A program made the position numbers and the translations under genes. From Tilletia caries (Eukaryota > Basidiomycota > Exobasidiomycetes > Tilletiales > Tilletiaceae), in assembly GCA_032718865.1 (NCBI GenBank), contig JALUTQ010000038.1, forward strand, positions 1,116,001 through 1,180,000: a DNA stretch of 64,000 nt, given 5' to 3'. Under the pieces are notes generated by a model that saw nothing but the letters and a program-made list of their open reading frames with translations, was not told the origin of the DNA and searched no databases. Below are positions 11,430 to 20,550 of this stretch, in pieces. The stretch's first letter is position 1. The number at the start of each line of letters is the position of its first letter.

Positions 11430-12775
11430 ATGTCTTGCGCCTACACTCGCTACTGCAATCCTTCCATTCCTCCTCGTAGGGAGTCGAACAAGACCTCTCA
11501 CCACTCTCCCGATCCGTCCTCGCCGAACGACACCCTCATCGGCCTCAAGTTCAAGATCAAGGCCGAAGACGCCGACGCCGACGCCGCCCCTCCTATTCCT
11601 TCTGCAGTGCAGAACGCTATAGACCAATCCTTTTATTATGTCTTTACTAGCTTCTCCGCATGGACCCTAGTGCTCGGCCTGCATACTTTTCTCTTATGCG
11701 CCCTTCCTCGTCCCGGAGATATTGGCCCTTATCGCCTAGAAACTCTCCGAGGTTCGGGCCGAAATCGACCGACTTACACTTGCTAACAAGAGAGAAGAGT
11801 CAAAGAGAATGCATTGCATGTCCCGAAGCCGGTCCTCAAGACTGTGCCACGCGATCGGCGTCCCCGCCCCAAGAAACGGAACCCCCCGCGGCCACGTGTT
11901 CAGCCTTCCGACTCAGCCGGCCCTCAAGAGCATATTCCGCCCGAAGGCGATGATCAAAACGACTGTGAGGTCGAGCACATTCTCGACTTTTGCACCCATC
12001 CCAACACGAAGGCCTTACAGGCTTTGTGTCTGGTCTCGCTCGTGGGTGGACGTCGACACACTCGGCAACGTCCCTCAGGCAACACTCGACATTCTCAAAA
12101 TTCGCAATTTCAAAAACCGTGTCTAGGAACAACTCGGGATCGCACCCGAGGACGTAATTTTCGACACTCAAGACTTCGTCGTCCCTCCCCAACACATGTA
12201 CAACTACATTCGACTATTAAACCAGCCTCGACCTCAACCTCAGCTACAACAACAGCCTCAACAACGCCAGACACGCCGCAAGAACGTGCGATCCCTGGCT
12301 GCCCTCCAACAACGACTCCGAGAGGTGAGTTTTTCTCCCTCTCCTTTTTTTTTTCGTCATTTTTTTTTGTCTGCCTTGGGCGACCTTGCCTGCTTTATGC
12401 GGCCTTTCCGCCTTGGGCGATCTTGCCTGCTTTATGCGGCCTTTCCGCCTTGCGCGATCTTGCCTGCTTTGTGCGGCCTTTCACTTCGCTTCTTTTATTT
12501 ATGATTTCTTTGTGTATCTCATACTGATCCACTTCTTTCTTCCGTATTTCAGGAATCCAATCCACAGCGGCGCGAAGGCCTCCTCAGGCAGATCGCCAAG
12601 GTCAAGCAGTGGAGTAGGATCAAGATCGAGGACGCCCTGCGTTCGCCCTCGCCAACCCCCTCCATCCAACACTCTCGGTCATCGTCCGCGACGCCATCGG
12701 TGTCGGACGATCCTCACTACCCCCGTTTCTTTCCACACCGTCCCCCTATGTATATCCCCCATTAACGCTTATGGC
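11430..12775 (+). pseudogene. Element E gene 2, left copy, with a nonsense mutation
   Basis: Unknown gene. Exon 1 starts MSCAYTRYCNPSIPP at 11430. An intron probably ends at the TAG at 11739-11741 before a coiled-coil-like EVRAEIDRLTLANKREESK. The middle reads SWVDVDTLGNVPQATLDILK and then VIFDTQDFVVPPQHMYNYI, followed by a Gln/Pro-rich stretch and QRLRE. A clean intron (GTGAGT at about 12328, CAG before 12555) joins to ESNPQRREGLLRQIAKVKQW and a Ser/Pro-rich tail with stop at 12773. At about 12124 the left copy has TAG where the right copy has TCG, truncating the protein. No family recognised. Confidence 0.55.
12375..12484 (+). repeat. Intronic minisatellite, three 37-bp units (two in the right arm at 16700-16775)
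   Basis: Unit built on CTTGCCTGCTTTATGCGGCC followed by TTTCCGCCTTG. Copy number differs between the two arms, which shows a recent replication-slippage change after the duplication. Confidence 0.85.
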
Positions 12776-12909
12776 TGTCTCCTAATGCACACTGTTCTTA
12801 CCATGCAAAGTGTTGTTCACTGAGGTTACATCCGCCCCGTACCCGACCTGCGTCCTTCTCTCTTACCACGACCACCAGGTCGGCGCCGGGGGGGAAACTC
12901 TCGCATTTT

Positions 12910-13398
12910 TTTTTCATCGCCGAAACGTTATGGACTTATGGTCTTACGGAAATGTCGAGTGGTGTCTTGAATTATTGAATAGTAAAGAAGGACATCACAC
13001 AACAGTCGTCAGGCGTCAAAGCCTCTAGGATTATTGGACTCAGAGTTTGGATCACGTACACGAACCGCTTACATTTCATATTCTAGACAGCTATCGACTG
13101 CAAGCGATGCAATGTTCTCTTCCAGCGACTCAATCTGGAGAGCATATTAATGTACGGCTCCTGCTCGCACTTGCCGGAGGCCTGAGCTGCGAATGTTTGT
13201 GCGCTATCGGTGTCGGCAGCTTCACTTCGCGCCTTGCATGCAGGGATCTAACGTTGGTTCGACTGATGAGAGTTCTACTGAGTCCTGCACGCTACATTGC
13301 TACACAACCACACACTTATCCAGCTGCCCTTCTCTTTACAGAACACTTCCCTCCCAAACACCTGCATTCCGTCTTGACTATCCACTCCTCTACGGTCA
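12910..13398. other. Loop sequence left of the F-box genes; no gene supported
   Basis: Unique DNA between the left arm and the first F-box-like gene. Only short ORFs in shifting frames. It probably holds the promoter of the gene starting at 13399. Confidence 0.4.
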
Positions 13399-14419
13399 AT
13401 GACTTCTATACTCCTTCAACAGCGACATACTCATCCTTCTGCCAGAACGACATTATTCATACAGCTACCAAAGCCAGTTTGGAAACGCATCTTTCCTTTT
13501 TTCGACGACAGCGACGCCTTTCGATCGACACTTGCAACATTCGCACGGGTCAGTCCAGGAACGCACAAGATTGCGATACCTCTGCTTTATCAAAATCCTG
13601 TGTTGGCGGTCCCGAGAGGTTTGTCGGCGTTTTCCCAGACGGTCCGCAACAATGCGGCGCTACGCTCCCTGGTGAAGACAGTCGAAATCCAACCCCTTGC
13701 AATGCAGTCTCGCGATATCCTGTCACATGTTGACTTCATGACTCTCGCCAATCATTGCAAGATCATTCTCAAACACTTCAAGTATTTTCGCCATGTCACG
13801 GTTTGGTCTGCCTGTAAGTAAGCGTTGCCTTCACCAAATGCTACGTTCCCAATTTCCCATTGACACATTCAGACATCCGAAATGGTTTGAGATTTCCACA
13901 GTCGTAGAGCATGGCATCTTGCGGAACGAGGTCGTCTGCCTTCCCAATCTAGAGATCCTTCATGTCTTGGGACGCTACGTCTGGGAGGCTGCAGACGATC
14001 CTCCCTACCTGCCGGCGACAGCTGCTCTGCAATTTCCATGGATCCCGTCAACTCTATTGTCCCTCAAAGCCATGATCTTTGAGCTCGAGCCGACTCCACC
14101 TTTGCCTCATATATCCTGTATCGACGTTCCGATCAGTATCGCTCCCGTCACTTCGCATCCTACGACTTCGACACTGTTCGACGCCTCTCCGTCTTTCCTC
14201 CCTCGAAACTTCAATGGTCCAGACGCTTCAGAGAGGAGCCTGCGCCTCAGGACCCCACGTAATTCGCGCCAAAGCACTTCTGTTCGGTCGTCGCCGTATC
14301 CAACTGCGCAAGGCTCTGCTTCGTCTTCGAACTGTCAAGCCATTGGTAAGTCCTTTTCTCTGTATTGGCTATCGTTACTCTTAACCTGATACTGAACCTC
14401 AGCTACCCGTTCATTGTAG
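13399..14419 (+). CDS. F-box-like/leucine-rich protein, 3 exons, about 302 aa
   Basis: Probable substrate adaptor of an SCF ubiquitin ligase. Seen: an F-box-like N-terminal region (LFIQLPKPVWKRIFPFFDDS...TLATFARVSPGTHKIAIPLLYQ), then a leucine-rich body (HCKIILKHFKYFRHVTVW; VVCLPNLEILHVLGRYVW). Exons 13399-13817, 13873-14345 and 14403-14419 keep phase and sum to 909 nt. The last exon is tiny, ending before the next gene's start, 29 bp downstream. The second half is Ser/Pro-rich and less convincing, so the 3' exon structure could differ. It lies in the loop of the inverted duplication, head-to-tail with a second F-box gene. Confidence 0.6.
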
Positions 14420-14448
14420 CTGTATCAATCTCATCGTCTTCTGCATCT

Positions 14449-15902
14449 ATGATGCCGAGCTCGCTTCCTTCCGAGCTATGGGACCACGTCTTCTCTCTCC
14501 TGGATTCTCAACACGCGTTCGCTGCACTGCGAGGTACTTGCGAAGCATGGAGCAGTTACGTCCCGCTAGACCGACAGCTTTTCCACACCCCTGTGGTCAC
14601 TGCGCCGTCGTCCATCCCTTCGTTCGTTCGTGCGATTCACTCCAACTGTTAGGTTTGCTACCTTATGCACCTCCAATCTAGTCCCCGCTCTCTTATCTCC
14701 GTCTCCGAGTTCCGATTCCCGTGTTCCGCCTCCACTCCCACTCCGGCTCCACACTTCCGCTCCACATGACACATCTCCTTCGGCACCCCACTTCCGCGCC
14801 ACATCGCACCATCAACGCCACACCGATTCTCGAGTCCTCTCAGCAAGTCTTGGCTCGCTTCTCAAACCTTCGACATCGTACGACTTCTTTCTTTTCTCGG
14901 CTTTCTCTCCTCTCCCGCCTCGATCCTCCTTCCCCTCTCGGCTTCCTCTCCTCTCCTGCCTCACTTCTCCCTCCTCGCTTCCCTTCCTCGCTATCTTACT
15001 CCTTCGCTCCCCTTCGTCGCTAACTTGATCCTCAAAGGTATATAAGCAGCCCCCTTTCCCACTTGTACCTACTCTTCTCTCTTCAAGCGACAATCATATG
15101 TTACACCCCCCTTGAGTTTCCACACTCTTCTCAGCTCCTCTCTTTGGGTTTCCATACCTGATCCCTCTCGAGCTCCTTCTTCCTACCACAGTCGTTGCTT
15201 CCGACCTCTGTACTCACTTCGGTACTCACCTCGAGACCGACCTTCAACCTCAACCTTCAACTCAACTTCGGTACTCACTTCGGTACCCGACCTTCACACT
15301 CTCATACCTACCTTCCTACCTCTTCCTTCTCTCTCTTTTCTCTCCACTCTCCCAGCGCGACCTACGAGGCTTCTCCCCTCCGGTCCTCCTCCAGCTCGAG
15401 TGAATCGGATCGTAACACCAACACTACGCTGGCGACTTACATAAGTACGCTTGCTTTCGAAAATCCAGGCGGCACACCGTCGTGGGACGTCCCTCGAGCG
15501 GAGGTGAAGGCAATCACAGACAGCATGGTATCAATTCTTCCGTTCTGTGCTAACGTCGAAACGTTGATTCTGTGGAGAAGCCGTGAGTGTGATCTCCAGT
15601 CAACACCGGCGGTATCTTCAAAAGCTAGACCTTGCTGAGCAGACACTGAATGTCACTTTGCAGGTGCCACACATCCCAAGATGCTTCTCCCTCAGTACGT
15701 ACGTCTTCTTCAACTTCGAACGCTCGAAATCAACGGACCAGTAGACTGGCAAGGTCATGAAGAAGCAGAAGACGAAGATATACATCCCATCTTCAACGCA
15801 CGTTCTTTCCCTGATATCCGGCACCACAACTTTCCGAAGCTGCAACGGGTCATTCTACGTGCCGCTGATGATCCACGATCGTGGCAGTGCGAGTGTATCT
15901 GA
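14449..15902 (+). pseudogene. F-box/LRR gene split by a solo LTR
   Basis: The first part, 14449-14646, encodes an F-box (MMPSSLPSELWDHVFSLLDS...LRGTCEAWSSYVP) and ends ...FVRAIHSN. A 771-bp LTR then intervenes. The reading frame resumes after the second target-site copy with TTLATYISTLAFENPG (15423 on), then LPFCANVETLILW, an intron (GTGAGT at 15583, CAG at 15661-15663) and LLPQYVRLLQLRTLEINGP, stop at 15902. Without the insert and one TSD copy the two parts join in phase. Family knowledge: F-box plus LRR proteins recruit substrates to SCF ligases. As it stands translation stops just inside the LTR (TAG at 14650). Confidence 0.75.
14647..15417 (+). mobile_element. Solo LTR, 771 bp, TSD CCAAC, inserted in an F-box gene
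   Basis: Begins TGTTAGG and ends CGTAACA, with perfect 5-bp inverted ends TGTTA/TAACA. Flanked by CCAAC at 14642-14646 and 15418-15422. Interior is C/T-rich and has a TATA-like TATATAAG at about 15041 and a run of CGGTACTCACTTCGG-like repeats near 15215-15290. No internal retrotransposon body, so this is a recombination product. It is not the LTR of the gypsy element at 2.1-9.0 kb. Confidence 0.88.
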
Positions 15903-16271
15903 TTGTATGTCTTCATCTATTCATGGGTTCGCGTCTCATCGTTTATATTCACTGTCCGATTATCTGTTGACTGTTGAGTGTTGTCTGATAATTGCAAGTA
16001 GGAGCATATTCAAACAGAAGTTGTTGTATACCATGATATAATACGTTCTACCAAATGTGAGATCTTTTGGAGCGAATATGATCTCAAAGTTAGGTTCTGA
16101 AGCTTTCGAGGACACGCTTTTGACCTCTGAACCGGACTCTCAATATCGTGATCAGTCGATTCCCTATATGGTAGTTCTTATCGAAATCCGTCAATTCTTT
16201 CTCAATCACGCCCAGATTTCGCGTACATGCTCAGCACAGGTGTACGCGTCGATTCGTTAGATTAAGGGGAG
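15903..16271 (+). other. Loop sequence right of the F-box genes; possible extra 3' exon
   Basis: AT-richer DNA. A 67-codon ORF at 16057-16260 (LGSEAFEDTLLTSEPDSQYRD) could be a downstream exon of the F-box/LRR gene, but I found no in-phase junction. Nothing else recognised. Confidence 0.3.
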
Positions 16272-16415
16272 AAAATGCGAGAGTTTCCCATCCGGCGCCG
16301 ACCTGGTGGTCGTGGCAAGAGAGAAGGACGCAGGTCGGGTACGGGGCGGATGTAACCTCAGTGAACAACACTTTGCATGGTAAGAACAGTGTGCATTAGG
16401 AGACAGCCATAAGCG

Positions 16416-17714
16416 TTAATGGGGGATATACATAGGGGGACGGTGTGGAAAGAAACGGGGGTAGTGAGGATCGTCCGACACCGATGGCGTCGCGGACGAT
16501 GACCGAGAGTGTTGGATGGAGGGGGTTGGCGAGGGCGAACGCAGGGCGTCCTCGATCTTGATCCTACTCCACTGCTTGACCTTGGCGATCTGCCTGAGGA
16601 GGCCTTCGCGCCGCTGTGGATTGGATTCCTGAAATACGGAAGAAAGAAGTGGATCAGTATGAGATACACAAAGAAATCATAAATAAAAGAAGCGAAGTGA
16701 AAGGCCGCACAAAGCAGGCAAGATCGCGCAAGGCGGAAAGGCCGCATAAAGCAGGCAAGGTCGCCCAAGGCAGACAAAAAAAAATGACGAAAAAAAAAGG
16801 AGAGGGAGAAAAACTCACCTCTCGGAGTCGTTGTTGGAGGGCAGCCAGGGATCGCACGTTCTTGCGGCGTGTCTGGCGTTGTTGAGGCTGTTGTTGTAGC
16901 TGAGGTTGAGGTCGAGGCTGGTTTAATAGTCGAATGTAGTTGTACATGTGTTGGTGAGGGACGACGAAGTCTTGAGTGTCGAAAATTACGTCCTCGGGTG
17001 CGATCCCGAGTTGTTCCGAGACACGGTTTTTGAAATTGCGAATTTTGAGAATGTCGAGTGTTGCCTGAGGGACGTTGCCGAGTGTGTCGACGTCCACCCA
17101 CGAGCGAGACCAGACACAAAGCCTGTAAGGCCTTCGTGTTGGGATGGGTGCAAAAGTCGAGAATGTGCTCGACCTCACAGTCGTTTTTATCATCGCCTTC
17201 GGGCGGAATATGCTCTTGAGGGCCGGCTGAGTCGGAAGGCTGAACACGTGGCCGCGGGGGGGTTCCGTTTCTTGGGGCGGGGACGCCGATCGCGTGGCAC
17301 AGTCTTGAGGACCGGCTTCGGGACATGCAATGCATTCTCTTTGACTCTTCTCTCTTGTTAGCAAGTGTAAGTCGGTCGATTTCGGCCCGAACCTCGGAGA
17401 GTTTCTAGGCGATAAGGGCCAATATCTCCGGGACGAGGAAGGGCGCATAAGAGAAAAGTATGCAGGCCGAGCACTAGGGTCCATGCGGAGAAGCTAGTAA
17501 AGACATAATAAAAGGATTGGTCTATAGCGTTCTGCACTGCAGAAGGAATAGGAGGGGCGGCGTCGGCGTCGGCGTCTTCGGCCTTGATCTTGAACTTGAG
17601 GCCGACGAGGGTGTCGTTCGGCGAGGACGGATCGGGAGAGTGGTGAGAGGTCTTGTTCGACTCCCTACGAGGAGGAATGGAAGGATTGCAGTAGCGAGTG
17701 TAGGCGCAAGACAT
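16416..17714 (-). CDS. Element E gene 2, right copy, open reading version of an unknown gene
   Basis: Same gene as 11430-12775 but without the nonsense codon: the stretch FKNRVSEQLGIAPEDVIF is open. The start codon is at 17714, directly downstream (in transcription) of the TG run. The last intron contains a 37-bp minisatellite (two units here, three in the left arm). The last exon ends MYIPPH-stop-like at 16416. The protein would have an N-terminal Ser/Pro region, a short coiled coil, a middle globular part, a Gln-rich linker and a basic C-terminal helix. A regulatory or DNA-binding role is possible but unsupported. Confidence 0.5.
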
Positions 17715-17717
17715 TAT

Positions 17718-17766
<49 letters not shown>

Positions 17767-18795
17767 ATTCACAGCTCATCTCATCAGTCGGACAGCCTAC
17801 TTTTATGACTTTCGTGTACTGCTGCCTCTACCAATTACCATCCATCTGTGATCTGTAGGACCCATACTCCCTACTATGTCATCGAGGCGGTCGCTTTCGA
17901 GGACATGCAACCCTGGAGACGTTCATGTCGCGTCTTGCGTCGGATTAAAATTTCATCTTGAGTCTAGAAAACAAATTGTTGCAAAAGTTAGCACGCAGGC
18001 TTGTGGCATATTTTTCACCCCAGCTGGATACTGGATGTAAGCCTATTCCTTTTTTATCAAATTTTTCCCCACTATATTTTGAAGCATTTTCAAAAATAAT
18101 TGAGACGCAACCGCAAGGTTGATGTTTGCGATACTTTTGATGTACGGTCAGACCCATGATTCATGAACGGGCGAGCTTTTCCCCGCGGTTCCTTTTTGTC
18201 ACGTAGGTGATATTAGCGCCAATGTGCCATGTCGACCATCTGACTGGAATCATGATAGTGACACATGACGTATTTACAACGTGCACCCTGTGATAGAAGA
18301 ATCAAGGAAACATTGGATTGAAAAAAATTGTCAAAAGCAAAACATCAAATGCACGTCAGATATGCCGAACTCACATAAGATCACATATAACTTATAAGAT
18401 TGTCTAGGACATCCTCATAATCATTTCGATAATCGCACTCTCCTCCCACCTTCCACGGGCCCCCCTCCCCCCACATATAATGTTTCTACTTTCTGCGCTT
18501 TCCTACGCTTTTCACGTCATTCAAAAAGAAATTCCATCCAAAAGTCGAAACTAACGATTAAGTTTTGTTTTGGTTTTATTACTTCCCGCATAGCAACGTC
18601 ACTTAAATATATGACAATAGGAACGTCACTAGATATATAACAAAGAACAATAGCAACGTCACTAAATATATGACAATAGCAACGTCACTTAAATATATAA
18701 CAATAGAATAGGTATACCAGCGTACCCTTTTCTCTATCATTCGAAAAAATCTGATCAAGCACCTTTTTGGCAGGAAGTGACGAAGAGTGTAAGAC

Positions 18796-18875
18796 TGTTG
18801 GATATATGCATCATCCATGACACTTGGGTAGAGACTGGTCTCACCTTTTAGTATAGTGGTAGAATGTTCACAACA
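18796..18875 (+). mobile_element. 80-bp miniature solo-LTR-like insertion, TSD AAGAC
   Basis: Present only in the right arm. It starts TGTTGGATATATGC and ends TTCACAACA, with inverted ends TGTTG/CAACA. Flanks AAGAC at 18791-18795 and 18876-18880; the left arm and the third copy at 54835 have the empty site with one AAGAC. It includes TAGTATAGTGGTAGAATG, which resembles a tRNA A-box region. Ends of the type TGTTGGA...CAACA are common in Ty1/copia LTRs (family knowledge); assignment is tentative. Confidence 0.8.
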
Positions 18876-19314
18876 AAGACTTAATCATATTGATGTAACA
18901 TATTATATTCATGTCAGTTGATGATTTGAATCACTGCACCAAAAAACGTGGAGCAGTTGACTTAGTTATCAGGATTATTTTTTCACCTTAAGGCCTTTGG
19001 ACGTTTCACGTTATCTAGGCATTTTCTGACTTTTCCCTCCGCATCATTACCGAATACCAAGGGCCAAGGCCTTTTTGTGTTTTTCATCAATATAAAGTAA
19101 AGAAGACAAGTCCAAAGAGATGGAAGTGACGTAGTCCCCGTCCTTTTTAGATGTCATCTTTTTACACTATCAGACAGGGCGGGCGGGGGACTAAACCCCT
19201 ACACATATCTAAATTCTAAATCACCTCTAATCTTTTTCGAAAAAGATCAAGGCTGGTCCGCTTTCTTTGTTGTAATACCCGCTCCGATGATAAAGGTTCA
19301 CCGTTCAGTTGACC

Positions 19315-20433
19315 ATGTCTAATCCCATGTACTATGGACATCGGTGGAAAACTTTTGGGTTTGGGTCTAACAGAGTGTGGGAACGCCGCAAAGGGGAACA
19401 CGTGGCAAAATGGTCGGGTGACTGCGAGTGAGGGGCGCGTTCAGTATGCGGCTGCCTCGAAGGTGGTGACGGTGTTTAGAATGGTAACTATCCTGACCTT
19501 CTTGTTTCAGTGGTGATCAGCTGCAGGCAAGGAAATTAGGATAGCCGGCTGTTGTTGCGTAGAGATTCAGACAAGACATGAAGGCCCGCCTAGACTTGAC
19601 TTAGCAGCGCTGGACGAGCTCGGCCATTTTATGCTGCCCGCAAAGTGAGTCCCGAGCGTGTTGTGTTCAAGCTCATGACCTCGCACAAACCGATCCACAT
19701 CTGGTGCGTGGTGCATCCTCGGCACGTCAACCACTGGTGTTACGAAATATCAGTGGACGGACTCGCAGCTGAGTGGTTCTGCGCTGTGGCCGCGTGCAGA
19801 GCGTGCTCTCTTAGCCCGTTCTGGGGATGAAATAGATGTGTGTGGGTCTGTGTGATTTTTTTTTGGCCTACACTATGTGCCTACCTGCACTGTTGACCTC
19901 AAATAATTGATGCACATAACCTCATTGTCGTCCTTACAGCAAGGTTGGGTGTCAGGCAGGGAGGGCGACCACGACCTCCTGATGACGCTGGCGGAGGACC
20001 AGAACCTTCGGTTCAACGCTGTAGCGGAGGTTACGGTGCTCGACATTGACAAAGAACATTACTATGTTTACGACTGGCACAGGGCCCAGTGGCACACGTC
20101 CTTCCCGCGACCACGATGTGGGAGATCGGCGTTTTTGTCTAGATCTATAAGACGTTGGGTAAGAGCCGGTTCCCCAACAAAATGGGAGTGGTGTTCGTCG
20201 TTGAGTCCCTGGTCGCGCACGGCAAGGCTCCTCCCAGCGAGCTGGTGAGCCCGCCGCCGTTGTCCGTTGAAGCGCAAGATCGACTAGTTCGGCCAGCCGC
20301 CAGGACGCCCGAAGAGAAGGAGGGCGGCGAGGGCGCTCTTTCTATACCTTTCATGGGGCCCCTGATGCGCAGTGCATTGTGTGGTGTGCGCTGCGCTGAG
20401 GTGTGGTGGTGTGGACGCGCCGGTGTGCAATAA
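19315..20433 (+). pseudogene. Element E gene 1, right copy, frameshifted in exon 1
   Basis: Same unknown gene as in the left arm, uninterrupted by the gypsy element. ATG at 19315. At about 19347 the sequence reads GGAAAACTTTT where the left copy has two more A's, which breaks exon 1 after about 11 codons. Further coding-like segments: 19645-19830 (MTSHKPIHIWCVVHP), 19935-20140 (REGDHDLLMTLAEDQNLRF) and 20155-20433 (NKMGVVFVVESLVAHGKAPP, a Glu-rich stretch, stop at 20431). Exon junctions are not resolved. Confidence 0.45.
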
Positions 20434-20550
20434 CACCACGAGGCGGCGCTTCGGTAATCGGTTCTGGTGCCTGATGAGTGATGAGTGATCATCCACCGAG
20501 TCTATTAATTTCCAGAGTCCAGACTGGGGCAGTGACGAGGACAGAAGCTA

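Larger units (their letters stand above)
1830..12909 (+). repeat. Left arm of an 18.7-kb inverted duplication (element E, copy 1), interrupted by a gypsy element
   Basis: Sequence 1830-2134 plus 8998-12909 reads as the reverse complement of 16272-20544. The outer match starts at 1830/20544 and the inner match ends at 12909/16272. Without the 6.86-kb gypsy insertion the arm is about 4.2 kb. By eye the arms differ by scattered SNPs and small indels, on the order of 1-2 per cent. Each arm carries two divergent unknown genes around an AT-rich centre (10.0-11.4 kb) with short tandem repeats. I see no terminal repeats of a known transposon class at the arm ends, so E may be an unclassified mobile element or a segmental duplication. 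Confidence 0.85.
16272..20544 (-). repeat. Right arm of the inverted duplication (element E, copy 2)
   Basis: Reverse complement of the left arm, 4273 bp. It lacks the gypsy element, so 20230-20260 gives the empty insertion site. It carries one private insertion, the 80-bp LTR-like element at 18796-18875. It has two units of an intronic minisatellite where the left arm has three, and a longer CA/TG run (17716-17764) than the left (11392-11425). Its outer end abuts repeat R at about 20551. Confidence 0.85.

Noticed and set aside
12909..16272. Inverted duplication as a single giant TIR transposon with the loop as cargo
   Set aside because: No target-site duplication found at 1829/20545 and the arms carry their own genes; kept only as a possibility, not as a call.
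18841..18871. tRNA gene
   Set aside because: Only an A-box-like stretch is present in the 80-bp insert; no B box or cloverleaf.
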